A stretch of DNA of 64,000 bases, from the NCBI GenBank assembly GCA_938743325.2, contig OW568870.1, positions 248,001 to 312,000 on the forward strand. Reading direction: 5' to 3'. The number at the start of each line of letters is the position of its first letter. The first letter of the stretch is position 1. Below the pieces are notes generated by a model. That model was given only the letters and a program-made list of their open reading frames with translations, did not search any database and was not told the origin of the DNA. Shown here in pieces: positions 16,082-25,213 of the stretch. This DNA comes from Pycnococcus provasolii. Its lineage: Eukaryota > Chlorophyta > Pseudoscourfieldiophyceae > Pseudoscourfieldiales > Pycnococcaceae. Position numbers and translations under genes: made by a program.

Positions 16082-17798
16082 CTAAGCATCCGCCTTGGCG
16101 GGTGCAGACGATCCCACACCCCGTCCACGTCCACGTCCACGTCCACCGTCGCTACGGCCACGCCCACCGCGACCGCCCGCGGGGCTGTCACGCGCACGCG
16201 GCGGCTTGCTGTCGCCACCCTCGGCGCTCGTTCCGTTGCTTTCAGGCCGGGCTCCCCGGGGGGCGCCACGCGCAGGCGTTGCACCTCCAGGACCTGCGCT
16301 GCGGGCCGGTTGCGGCGCCTTGCGCTGCGCCATCGGCTTCTTCGCTTCAGCTTGGACCTCCTTCCCATTCACCACGCATGGCGCCTCCGTCGCCGCCTTG
16401 GCCGACGCCGCCGTCTCAAACTCGATGAACGCGTAGCACCCTCCCTTGCGCGCCGTGAGATTAATCCCAGCCACCCCTCCCGCCAGCTTCCCAAACTTGC
16501 CGTAGCTCGCCTCAAGCATCGGCGCCGTGGTATCGGCCGGAAGCTCGCGCACGAAGATGCTTCGTGTCACGTCCTCCATCGCCTTGGAATCCCCGTCCCC
16601 TGCCGTGCCTGCGGGTGCCGACGGCGTCTCCAGCGGCACAGGCGCCGCCAAGGGCGCCGGACTGGGCGCCGCGGCAGCGGCTACCGGAGCTGCTGCTGCC
16701 GCCGCCGCCGCCTGCTGCTTGTTCCTTCGCTTGAGCATGTCGGCGAAGCTGAGGGGCTTGCCATCGTTGTCATCCTCCTCAACCTCCTCCACCGCCGGTG
16801 CCGCTGGCGCCGCGGACGCCGCAGGAGCAGCTCGCGCCGCCGCAGCAGCCTTGGCAGCACGCGGCGGCGGCACCACGGCAGCAGCATCACTGGACATAGC
16901 ACGCGGCGGCGGCACCACGGCAGCCGGGGCAGCAGCCTCCGCGGCTGGCGTGGGAGCTGGCGACGGCGCGGCGTACACGGGTGCGGCGGGCACAACGCCC
17001 TCTGACGTGGGCAGGTATCGGAAGATGTCGTTGTGCACGTAGTATCCCTTGGTAGGGGCCACCATCTCAGCGAGGAAGAACGTCTGGACGAATTTCCGCT
17101 TCGTGCCATCCTTCATCGTGAGTCCGCCAACCACTTGCACGATCACGCCTCCTTCGTGGCTGTACTGCGAGTCCACCGAGGAGATTTCCGCCCGCGCGCC
17201 GTCCAGGCCGAGCTGAATCACCTTGTTGTGGATGTCCTTCAAGCTCGTGACGGTCTCCACCTTGTTGGATTCGGGTCCACCGTGCGTGAGCACACTCCTG
17301 TCCTGATAGAAGCGGTGCATGAGCTTCGTATTGTGCTGCAGCACCGTGTAGTACTGGTTCACGAACGAGTTTCCCACCTTTAAACCGTGTATTTTTTTTG
17401 TTTGGGGTGAGTTTTTTTTAAATGATTTTGTTTCGCTGGATCCATCCTGACCAAACGACGCGCACAGCCCACCCACCCACCCTAGATGTGTGAAAAACCC
17501 AACACGTATGTATGTGTCTTGTACGTCCATCCTTCCCAAGCGCGGTTTGGATCACGGGAAGGATTCCCGCCACATCAAAGAAGAAAAGCAAGGCGATCCA
17601 AAGCGAGGCAAATATGTGCGCGAAAACACCAGTCGCCCAGCAAAAGACAGAGTAGGACAAGAATAAGAAAAAGGACAAGCAAACCAAGCAACCACGTACC
17701 ACGTGCGCGGGAGGTCGAGACGCTGACGAAGCAGCGGGGGCGGTAGAACCAGGGGCAGGAGGAGCCACGGAAGGCGGTGCGACGACTGTACTACTCAT
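16082..17798 (-). CDS. G3BP: G3BP-like stress-granule protein (NTF2 + RRM), two exons
   Basis: Exon 1 is 17798-17700 (33 codons, MSSTVV...PPAHV) and exon 2 is 17377-16082. Splicing at GTACGT/AG gives AHV-VGNSFVNQYY, the standard entry to the NTF2 domain in this family. The product has 464 residues: NTF2-like domain (~34-150), a long Ala/Pro-rich acidic linker with repeated VVPPPRA, an RRM (~335-410; RSIFVRELP as RNP2, GCYAFIEF as RNP1), and an Arg/Gly-rich tail with RGGRGRSDGGRGRGRGRG. This is the architecture of animal G3BP and plant NTF2-RRM proteins, cytoplasmic RNA-binding factors that nucleate stress granules. A (CA)n tract lies 11 nt upstream of the ATG. Confidence 0.88.
17378..17699 (-). 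other. Spliceosomal intron of the G3BP-like gene
   Basis: 322 nt, donor GTACGT, acceptor TTTAAAG preceded by a loosely pyrimidine-mixed stretch. The exon junction restores the conserved VVGN.F start of the NTF2 domain in frame, which is strong support. It is the only intron I can defend in the window. Confidence 0.85.
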
Positions 17799-17808
17799 AC
17801 TTATTACT

Positions 17809-17830
17809 ACACACACACACACACACACAA
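17809..17830. repeat. (AC)n microsatellite
   Basis: Eleven AC dinucleotides in the 5' leader region of the G3BP-like gene. Confidence 0.95.
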
Positions 17831-18459
17831 GAAGCAGGATCAAAGCTGATCCTGTGGGTCCTTCTCCCGAGATGGAACGCGAGAGGGAAAGGGACGGAGC
17901 ACGGCAATGGCGGATCTGGAGGGACTCGGAGGGGAGGGGGCCCGGGGGGGGGAGAGACGAGAGAAAGGAAGAGAAAGGAGACAATACGACCTGGGATCCC
18001 AGGACCAGGGAAGGGAGTCAGTGAGACCGCGCCTCCTTTCCTTTCTGTCTCTGGTCGCATCAGTGATCAGGGCGGATCCTTCATTCAGTAGACGAATTTG
18101 GTCGACGAGTTTGGTCACAAGGACCTTGGACCTTTCGTGTTCTTGTTTTTAGGTTTCCGGTTTGGGGCTCCGGACAGCCGGAGGGGTTTACTGTTTGGGG
18201 GTACCGGGTAGGGTTTGGCGTGAGCCTCGTCTGAGGGTTTGGTACAGGTGTTTGGTACCCGGTAGCCTCCCTCACCTGCCTCCCTCCCATTCGACGAATC
18301 GAGTCCTCTCGCGCTCTTCTTGAGCCTCCCTCACCTTCGCCTTCGTTCTCTCCGCACGACACAAGAGACGGGAGAAAGCGGAGATTATGCGCGAGAACTG
18401 AGAGGCTCTGGAAAGAGAGAGCAAAAGAGAGCAGGAACGTTAGGGTTTCACACGACCAC

Positions 18460-18511
18460 TAGGAAGGCCTACCCGAGTACGGTACGACTCCACCTACCTT
18501 AGGCCTTCCTA
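18460..18511. repeat. Inverted repeat, 12-bp stem
   Basis: TAGGAAGGCCTA at 18460-18471 pairs with TAGGCCTTCCTA at 18500-18511 around a 28-nt loop. It is non-coding and may be the relic of a short inverted-repeat element. Confidence 0.7.
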
Positions 18512-18691
18512 AAGGCACTTCCTACCCACACAAAGCGAGGAAAGCCCTCCCTCCCCATAAACCTTCGGTATCTTAGAATCGTACATAAAAAATAACTTTG
18601 TACACAAGGGAAGGTAGTATTTAATACTATATATACTGAAAGCGAAAGTAGCAAATCGTCGCAAAGTGTGCTCGCTCACTCACTCGCTCGC

Positions 18692-20434
18692 TCAATCAGA
18701 ATCGGCGTCGCTGTCCATGACGCTTGCGTCGAAGTCAATCGGCACGTCACGCGCACGGCCGGATGGTGCAACGTCGCCGTAGTGCTTCGTCGGCCTGCCG
18801 AGAGGCATAATCTCGTCGTCGTGCGTGCACCGATCGATCGTGTCACTGCTGCACAAGCGAATCGAGCCATACGAATCAAGCAGGCGCAGCAGGTTGTGCT
18901 CAAACTCCGTCGCGCGAGGCTCCGCAGGCTCGCTCTTGTCGAAGTAGTGGTACCTCATTCGCGATGTCTTGCCCGCCGTGAGCGCCGGCTCGTCAAAGCC
19001 GTACACATCCACGCGATCGCAAATCTGCACCAGAAATGCGACGCCGACGAACCCGGTGGGTGCCGTCTGGCCGCTGGACCAAGTAATGTTCTTCTGCTCC
19101 ATGCGGAACATCACCGTCTTATACAGCGTGATGATCGGGATCAGAAACTCGGGCGAAAGGAGGTAAATCTGCTCATCCGGGAACTTCTTGCGCAGCATGC
19201 TGTAGTAGTGGTAGCTCTCCGCACGCCAGAGAAGCGTGGTTGGCCGCCTCCTGCGCTTCTTCTCCGGTATCCCCCCGTACAGCTCTGCAGGCGTCTTGAC
19301 GAGGAGCGTGTCCGCCCACTTCCGATTCAGCAGCTTGAACGTGGTCTTGCCGCCCACGAAGTCCTCGAACGTTCGGGTCGGGGCGTTGTTGAAGCGCAGC
19401 ACGACATCGTGATCGTCAATCGTGTCACCAATCTTCGCCTTCAGTAAGCCTCCGGAGTTGCCCACCGCTGCGCACCTGCGAAACCGTTTTTCCGTCGCCT
19501 TGACAATCGTGTCGTTCAGCGGGATGCCCTCCGTGAAGCGGCTGCGGCCAAACCGCCACTGCGGCTGCAGGTGCGCGGTCCACTTGCGAATAGCGCTCCA
19601 CCCGTCGCGCAGGAACTGATCACTCTTGTGAACCACCATGGCGGGCAGGTGCCTGACACGCAAGGCGAGGCCTTCCATGATGTCCTCGGCAAGCTCCGCC
19701 ATCTGGTCCACGGAGCAGTCGCCACCATCCCACCCGCTGTGGCACTGGCAGACGTTCGGGGCGGTGCAGTCGCCGTGCACGCACCCGGTGGTGTTGCACA
19801 GCGCGTGCACACAGTCGCGGCCGCTCCACCCGGCGTCGCACTCGCACACCTGCGAGCTCTGCCTGAACATACCGTGCACGCACTGCCTGTCGCACGTGTA
19901 CCCGAACCAGTCTGAGTCGCAGCGGCAGAACTCCGGCTGCACGCACTGTCCGTGACCGCAGCCGCGCGTGCACACCGGCTCGTCACACGCGCGTCCCTTG
20001 TACCCTTCCTCGCACGTGCAGTAGCTCGGCCTGAGGCACTTTCCTCGCATGCAACCCTGTTCGCAGATGGCCTGTTCGCAGTGCTCTCCTGTGTACCCCT
20101 TGTCGCACGTGCACGAGCCGCCATCCGCGTCGCAGTGCTGGTGTCCCGGCGTTCTCTTGCGAGGTTGCAAGGCTGGCGCCTCTCCCGGCGCGCGCAGTTC
20201 CTGCACGCCCGCGCCTGCGCTTGTGCCGCTTCGACTCGTTTCGTCGGAGAGCAGGAAGGCGGATCCGAACACGAGCACGACGGCCCACACTGCTAGAACC
20301 AGCCTATATCTGTTGAGGACGGATCCGGTTCCTCCCCGCGCGCTCGCGCTTGATCCCTGCATCGATGCGGCGGCCATCATATGCGATCGTCCCAAGGCAA
20401 TCATATGCGGCCTCTGCGTCTTCGGCAACATCAT
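18692..20434 (-). CDS. GT29 sialyltransferase-like protein with tandem EGF/tenascin-type repeats
   Basis: 580 residues. A short N-terminus and one TM helix (~45-62, LVLAVWAVVLVFGSAF) make it a type II Golgi protein. About five EGF/tenascin-type units follow (~98-245; CTCDKGYTGEHC, CTCEEGYKGRAC, CRCDSDWFGYTC, CECDAGWSGRDC, CQCHSGWDGGDC). The catalytic domain has a clear L sialylmotif, CAAVGNSGGLLKAKIGDTID then DHDVVLRFNNAP, an S motif (APTGFVGVAF..DRVDVYGFD), RYHYFDK, and a VS-type FEHNLL. GT29 enzymes transfer sialic acid or a related sugar from a CMP donor in the Golgi. Fusion to EGF units is unusual for animal sialyltransferases and may tether the enzyme to glycoprotein substrates. It is divergent from the lumen-protein gene. 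Confidence 0.85.
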   Translation of the reverse strand: MMLPKTQRPHMIALGRSHMMAAASMQGSSASARGGTGSVLNRYRLVLAVWAVVLVFGSAFLLSDETSRSGTSAGAGVQELRAPGEAPALQPRKRTPGHQHCDADGGSCTCDKGYTGEHCEQAICEQGCMRGKCLRPSYCTCEEGYKGRACDEPVCTRGCGHGQCVQPEFCRCDSDWFGYTCDRQCVHGMFRQSSQVCECDAGWSGRDCVHALCNTTGCVHGDCTAPNVCQCHSGWDGGDCSVDQMAELAEDIMEGLALRVRHLPAMVVHKSDQFLRDGWSAIRKWTAHLQPQWRFGRSRFTEGIPLNDTIVKATEKRFRRCAAVGNSGGLLKAKIGDTIDDHDVVLRFNNAPTRTFEDFVGGKTTFKLLNRKWADTLLVKTPAELYGGIPEKKRRRRPTTLLWRAESYHYYSMLRKKFPDEQIYLLSPEFLIPIITLYKTVMFRMEQKNITWSSGQTAPTGFVGVAFLVQICDRVDVYGFDEPALTAGKTSRMRYHYFDKSEPAEPRATEFEHNLLRLLDSYGSIRLCSSDTIDRCTHDDEIMPLGRPTKHYGDVAPSGRARDVPIDFDASVMDSDADSD

Positions 20435-20973
20435 AAAAACAAAAACAATAAGAGAAAACCTTACGTAAGAAAAGAAGGAAACTTACAGTAAGTTTGCACC
20501 AACGAAACGAGGCGGATGCCGATGCGAGAATCTAATAAAAAGACTTTTGATGAGGATGTTGGAAAAAGAAAAAAGAGGGGTGAAAACAACAACAAAAGAA
20601 ACCCCTCTTTGAGCTTTGGTTTTGGTCGAAGGGTTAGGGCGACAAACAACTTTAACTTCTTAGTTCTTATGGTACTGTATGGTAAGGTTAGTTGGTACGA
20701 AGTACGCTCAAAGCCGCGGGAGCCGGGAGGGAGGGAGGGATCCCGCCGAACAAGAGGCCGAGAAGGCAGGCCGAGAAGGCAGGACGAGGGAGCAAGGAGG
20801 GAAGAAGGAGGGAGGCGGAAACAACGTTTTCGGGGTTAGGAAGTTAGGGTTAGGGTTAGGCAGTTAGGGTTGTTGGCTCTCTGCGCCTCTCCTACCCTTA
20901 TGTAAAGGTATGATATCGATCTGTGATCGGTGTGAAATTCCCAAACTTGTTTTTTTTCATTCTTGCTTAACTG
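20435..20973. other. Divergent intergenic region, 539 nt
   Basis: Promoter space for the EGF/GT29 gene (-) and the lumen-protein gene (+). It contains a purine-rich GGGAGG block (20718-20815) and TTAGGG-type repeats (20843-20870). No coding sequence recognised. Confidence 0.55.
20843..20870 (+). repeat. Short TTAGGG telomere-type repeat
   Basis: Four TTAGGG-like units with one interruption, about 100 nt upstream of the lumen-protein ATG. Confidence 0.8.
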
Positions 20974-21504
20974 ATGACGGTCGCACGTACGACGACTACA
21001 AGTATTAGTACAAGAGCAGTGACGACTACAAAAGGCCGCACGCACTTGAACAAAGCAAGTGTGACGCGCACTTGCTCTTCGCGTGACCTGTTGGCGCACG
21101 TGCGTGATGATGAACACGAACAGGTCAGCGCCCTGTCGCAGCATTCTGCTGCTCAGCCACTGTCGTCTCGACGACTCTTATTGAGTAGCACAATCGCCTT
21201 GTCGCTTGGTGCCTTCAGTCTCTCAACAAGCTCGGCGCAGGCGGCAACAACCAGACAGAAGGGACCCGCGGAGGAAGTTGTGCCTGACGCAGACTCCGCG
21301 CTTGTACAGAAACTACTCGAGAGAACGCGCGAAAACAAGGAGGCGTACGACCAGCAAAGACTCGACAACTACTACAATCGCAAATATCGAATCAACGAAA
21401 TCACAGGCATGGAAATCTTACCCGAACCGTGCGATCCGAGAGACCCAGAGTTCAGGAACAAGTGTACCACTCTGCCGCGCCTGCCGCAAGACCGACTCTT
21501 CTAA
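20974..21504 (+). CDS. Predicted thylakoid-lumen protein with twin-arginine-type transit sequence
   Basis: 176 residues from ATG 20974. The N-terminus is rich in Thr, Ser and Arg without acidic residues, as in a chloroplast transit peptide. It is followed by SSRRLLLSSTIALSLGAF and a cleavage-type SSAQA at ~90: two Arg ahead of a hydrophobic core with an A-x-A end, typical of Tat-routed lumen proteins. The mature part (~85 residues) is charged and helical (LLERTRENKEAYDQQRLDNY), then has two Cys (EPCDPRDPEF, NKCTT) that could form a disulfide. I recognise the style of a green-lineage lumen protein but not a named family. Function unknown. Its presence supports a plastid-bearing organism. Confidence 0.7.
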   Translation: MTVARTTTTSISTRAVTTTKGRTHLNKASVTRTCSSRDLLAHVRDDEHEQVSALSQHSAAQPLSSRRLLLSSTIALSLGAFSLSTSSAQAATTRQKGPAEEVVPDADSALVQKLLERTRENKEAYDQQRLDNYYNRKYRINEITGMEILPEPCDPRDPEFRNKCTTLPRLPQDRLF

Positions 21505-21577
21505 ACTGTAACGCACTACTAGTAGAAAGTTTTCCATCTTTGTTTTGTTCACAACTCAACCTCACTGCCGCACTTCC

Positions 21578-22603
21578 TCACCGCAGTTTTGCACGAGCCG
21601 CAAGGAGCTCGCTCGCACGCGCAATGTGCTTAGGAGCCGCGCCACAGCAACCACCGACGATGTTCGCACCGGCATCCGCGCAAGCGCAAACGTGCTTTGC
21701 GAACGCGTCGGGTGTCATCGCACGAGCTCCGCGACGTTTTAGCCAGCGCAGCGGTGCAAGGATCAGACGGCGAATTCGAATGTGCAGACCTCCTCCTCTC
21801 GCGCCGAAGTGCGCGCTCGTGGGACTCGGAAATACGTTCGCGTAGCCACCAACAAGACGAGCTGCGGCGAGCTCGCGTCGAAGAGCCTTGACGCCACTGA
21901 GAACCATGGCAGCGTCGCTGCAGTTCACAGAGTAGCCGTCTGGCGGTTCCACGCCCGCGGACGTGCACGCCGCATCCACCGCGCGGACGGCATCTTCGAG
22001 GCGCTCGTTACTTCCGCGTAGCGTAGGCCGATCCGCGTACCCCGTGTCGTGGCAGGTGAAAGAGACAAGCAGCGGGAGGTTGGGACATTCACGACGAGCT
22101 GCAAGTGCCGCCGCCACTCCTTCCTCGCTCGTCGTGAGCGTCTCGGCGATCAAACCGTCTGCGTCTTGCATGCCCGCAAGCATCGCGCCGTATGACTCGT
22201 TCGCGTATGCGAGCAACTCCTCAGTCGCCCTCTCATACGACTCCCCGAGCGGCGGCAGAGATGCCAGCACCGTGCGCGCACCGGTGTTCCTCGCGCACGA
22301 GCACGCCGCCGTGCACACGTCCGTCACGGTCATATCGCGGTTCTTCGTCCGGTATATGTGCACGCCAGCTTTTGCGAGGTGATGTGGCGTCGCTCCATAA
22401 CAATTGGCCGTGACTGCTGTTGCACCGGCGCGCACGAACGCGGAGTGCACGTCAGTGACAACGCCGGGTTCCTGCACGTTCATGAGGCTCGTGTAGACGA
22501 ACGCCTTCGCATCTGTGCGCAGCTTGAGTTCGTGGCCGGTGCCGCCGTCGAGGAGCAGGCAGGTGCCGTACCGCGCGTCGCACGAGAACGGCGCCGAGGG
22601 CAT
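21578..22603 (-). CDS. HMT: Homocysteine S-methyltransferase
   Basis: 341 residues from the Met at 22603 (MPSAPFSCD); the frame is open further upstream but without conserved sequence. It begins with LLLDGGTGHELK, the first strand of the family barrel, then TANCYGAT, GLIAETLTT, SVNCSDAAM with the first zinc Cys, and GGCCGAAPKHI near the C-terminus with the zinc Cys pair. The enzyme transfers a methyl group from S-methylmethionine or S-adenosylmethionine to homocysteine to make methionine, in the cytosol. Length fits the single-domain plant/bacterial HMT (MmuM) type. It lies 136 nt downstream of the MORN gene stop on the same strand and converges on the lumen-protein gene. Confidence 0.88.
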   Translation of the reverse strand: MPSAPFSCDARYGTCLLLDGGTGHELKLRTDAKAFVYTSLMNVQEPGVVTDVHSAFVRAGATAVTANCYGATPHHLAKAGVHIYRTKNRDMTVTDVCTAACSCARNTGARTVLASLPPLGESYERATEELLAYANESYGAMLAGMQDADGLIAETLTTSEEGVAAALAARRECPNLPLLVSFTCHDTGYADRPTLRGSNERLEDAVRAVDAACTSAGVEPPDGYSVNCSDAAMVLSGVKALRRELAAARLVGGYANVFPSPTSAHFGARGGGLHIRIRRLILAPLRWLKRRGARAMTPDAFAKHVCACADAGANIVGGCCGAAPKHIARASELLAARAKLR

Positions 22604-22738
22604 GATAAAGGTACAATAGGATAGGACTATGATATCTTTTTGAGACGCTGACGTGGAGTCCTTCTGGGGAACCCTAAAATTGGAATTTCGGGGTTCAACA
22701 ATCAGTGTACTCATAGTCTTAGTCTTACACACTACAAA

Positions 22739-25213
22739 TCAATGCGTGACGCACTGCTTGCGGAGGGAATGAACCGCCTGGAAGACCGCCGTCACCTCGC
22801 TCATGATGCGCGCGCGGTCAGGCTCGTGCAGGCGTCGGCCCTGCCACTTGTCAGGGTGCCAGCGACTCTTCAAGCGCAGCAGAAGCTTGCGGTGCGCCGT
22901 GCTGTTCGGGCCGACGACGCCAAGGGCGATGCCCTTCGCACCGATACTGTCGGCGATGCCCGCGAGTGCCGCGCGCGGTGGCCACGGGATGTCGTCGAAG
23001 CGAATAGCTCGCGTCGAAGATGCCGTGCACATCGTGCTCTCGAATGCTTCGAACGCCTCGATGTGCTGATCGAGCGCCTTTTTGCTCGTTGCCTTGACGG
23101 AGTCGAACGGGTCACCATCATCTCGTTGCGACCAGGCTCCCTTGCGAAATTCTGGTATCGGGCTAGGTGGCGGAGCACGAGCGAAAGGAACGTTGTGCCC
23201 CTTGAACTCCTCGTAAGCCTTCTCCAGGTGGCTGCGTGCACGGCTCACATGATCACGCCACCGCGCCTTCTTGTAGTCCTTCCTCCACGATGACTCGAGG
23301 TCCAGCCGACGCCGCCGCTCCTCGTGCGCACGCTTCTCGCTGTCCGTCATGCCTATCGGCGTGTTGACATTCGGGGAAGATATGCCGCCACCATTATGCA
23401 CAGCCTCGTCCATCGAGCTGTTGTCGCTGGAATCGGGGCTGCTCGCGCTCGACGCGCCGATGGGGTTGTACGAACTGCGCATGAAGCTTGGTTTCTTCAC
23501 CTGTGAAGCTGGAGGGCTCGTGTCCGGAGACGACGGCGTCGACGTCTTCACGCCGTTGTGAAGGTCGCCGTAGTGCGTCTCTCGCGCAGCCTGAAGGATT
23601 TGCTCTAGTTCGCCAGCCACCAACCTCTTTCGCAATTTGTTCTTGAGCTCCTCGTGCGCATTCGGCGTGAGCTTGCTCCTTGTGTCCTGAGATGGCGCCT
23701 TCGATGCGGGTGCAGCACTTTCGCCACGAGCCGGAGGCTGTGGCTGCGCGGATGTTGTCTCCGGCGCAGTCGTGCCATTCTTCCCACCGCGCGTGCCATT
23801 CTGCTCTGGACGTGCTGGGCGCGACGGGCTGGATGATGGACTTGCCGCGAATTCGGCAGCCAGCGAGTCCCAGGTGTCGCGGCTTATCAGCCTTCCTTTT
23901 TCGTACTGCTCAACCCAAGCAGTTCCGTTCGCCTCCGTCAGCACTCCATCGCCATCCCTCGCATCATCACACCACGTGCCCTGGTAGACGTCTCCATTCG
24001 TGTACGTGTACGTTCCGTCGCCGTGGTACCCGCCTTGCTTCCACCCTCCGACGTAGCGATTCCCCAGCGCGAAGGTGCATGTGCCGAATCCGTCGGGCAC
24101 GCCGTCGCGCCAGCTTCCCTGGTACCTGTCTCCATTTCCGTAGCGGCAGACGCCGAAGTACTGCGGCGTCTTGCCGTCGACGCTCAGGAAGCCTTCGTAC
24201 ACGTCCGCGCCATCCACTCGTTCGCCGTGCATGATGCCGCGGTCGCGGCTGACGTGCTGGCGAAGTGCCGCGAGCTCCTCCTTGGCCGCGTCGCGTTCCG
24301 ACGTGCAGGTAGCGAGTTCCGCCTCCGCACGTCGCAGCCGCCTTGCGAGCTCGACGGAAAGCTTCTCCGCCAGCTCAGCACGCGCGTTGAACGCGTCGCC
24401 TTCGGAACCCTTTCGCGACCCTTCAGCGCCAGGCGACAGGGACGACTCTGGCGACGAAGAGGAGGTGCTCGCAAGCTGCACCTCCGCCGTCGTTTGCTTG
24501 TGGGAAGTCTCCTCGCGCGACTCAGCCGTCTCTGTTGCTGTCGCGGCCGCCGCTGCGGCAACGTCTTGCACGACCGTCGTTCTGTCGTTCGCGGGCTTGG
24601 CCGTGGCTCCCACGTCCATCGGCTCCGCAGGTTGTGCGCAGTCGTCTCCGCTGCTCGTCGTGCCGCTCGTGCTTCCGTCGTCGACGAGGTCGAAGATCGG
24701 ATTATTTGCACTCGAGAAGGCTGCGGAAGCCGCGGCGAGCGATCTGTTTCTTCGCAGCCTTGCCGCTGCGAGCCACGTGGGCTGCTCGCGAGCGCTCGTC
24801 GTCGTCGTCGTCGTCGTCGTCGCCGCGTTTGTTTTGCGATCGGGGGAGGGCGCTGCGCTCCAAGGTCTCGTCGGCCACATGCTCCTTTGCGCCGCAGTCT
24901 TGGAGACTGGCGACGCCGATCCCGACGCGGGTTTTCTCGGCCGATCGTACGTTTGCCCTTGCGTCGTTTGCGACGTATACTCACGTGAGTCGCGTCGCGT
25001 GCTTGACCAAGACGCGACGAACCACGTTCCTCCAACCGTGTGAGGATGGTCCTTATGGTCACGGGAACCCGGCTTAGATTCCCTTGACTTGCGGTTAAGA
25101 TCCCCTGAACCCAAGGAGGTACTAAGGTTATTAGGCACAGCAGCACCACCACCACCACCATATTGAGGCATGCTTGAAGAAGGTGCGCTATTACTGAGAA
25201 GGCCACGCGACAT
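22739..25213 (-). CDS. MORN-repeat protein with IkBL-type (J-like) C-terminal domain
   Basis: 824 residues from the ATG at 25213 (MSRGLLSN); earlier in-frame codons lack an ATG. The first ~250 residues are disordered. A short coiled coil (~290-325) precedes three to four MORN units (~340-436; GVCRYGNGDRYQGSWRDG, TCTFALGNRYVGGWKQG, TYTYTNGDVYQGTW). After a long disordered stretch come a basic helix (SSWRKDYKKARWRDH) and a C-terminal domain (~735-820) with DDIPWPPRAAL, LKSRWHPDKW and MSEVTAVFQAVHSL. That block matches the C-terminus of NFKBIL1 (IkBL), which has a degenerate J-domain-like WHPD motif. IkBL proteins act in the nucleus and in splicing; MORN units often bind membranes or scaffold. 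Joint function unknown. Confidence 0.75.
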   Translation of the reverse strand: MSRGLLSNSAPSSSMPQYGGGGGAAVPNNLSTSLGSGDLNRKSRESKPGSRDHKDHPHTVGGTWFVASWSSTRRDSREYTSQTTQGQTYDRPRKPASGSASPVSKTAAQRSMWPTRPWSAAPSPDRKTNAATTTTTTTTSAREQPTWLAAARLRRNRSLAAASAAFSSANNPIFDLVDDGSTSGTTSSGDDCAQPAEPMDVGATAKPANDRTTVVQDVAAAAAATATETAESREETSHKQTTAEVQLASTSSSSPESSLSPGAEGSRKGSEGDAFNARAELAEKLSVELARRLRRAEAELATCTSERDAAKEELAALRQHVSRDRGIMHGERVDGADVYEGFLSVDGKTPQYFGVCRYGNGDRYQGSWRDGVPDGFGTCTFALGNRYVGGWKQGGYHGDGTYTYTNGDVYQGTWCDDARDGDGVLTEANGTAWVEQYEKGRLISRDTWDSLAAEFAASPSSSPSRPARPEQNGTRGGKNGTTAPETTSAQPQPPARGESAAPASKAPSQDTRSKLTPNAHEELKNKLRKRLVAGELEQILQAARETHYGDLHNGVKTSTPSSPDTSPPASQVKKPSFMRSSYNPIGASSASSPDSSDNSSMDEAVHNGGGISSPNVNTPIGMTDSEKRAHEERRRRLDLESSWRKDYKKARWRDHVSRARSHLEKAYEEFKGHNVPFARAPPPSPIPEFRKGAWSQRDDGDPFDSVKATSKKALDQHIEAFEAFESTMCTASSTRAIRFDDIPWPPRAALAGIADSIGAKGIALGVVGPNSTAHRKLLLRLKSRWHPDKWQGRRLHEPDRARIMSEVTAVFQAVHSLRKQCVTH

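Larger units (their letters stand above)
17799..18691. other. Intergenic region, 893 nt
   Basis: This lies between the 5' end of the G3BP-like gene and the 3' end of the EGF/GT29 gene. It holds the (CA) tract, a purine-rich block (17870-18000), TAGGG-type motifs (18150-18250) and a hairpin-forming inverted repeat (18460-18511). No gene recognised. Confidence 0.55.

Noticed and set aside
16095-17042. Plus-strand Arg/His/Ala-rich frames over the G3BP-like gene
   Set aside because: Shadows of the Ala/Pro linker and RGG tail; the minus-strand product has two recognised domains and a validated splice junction.
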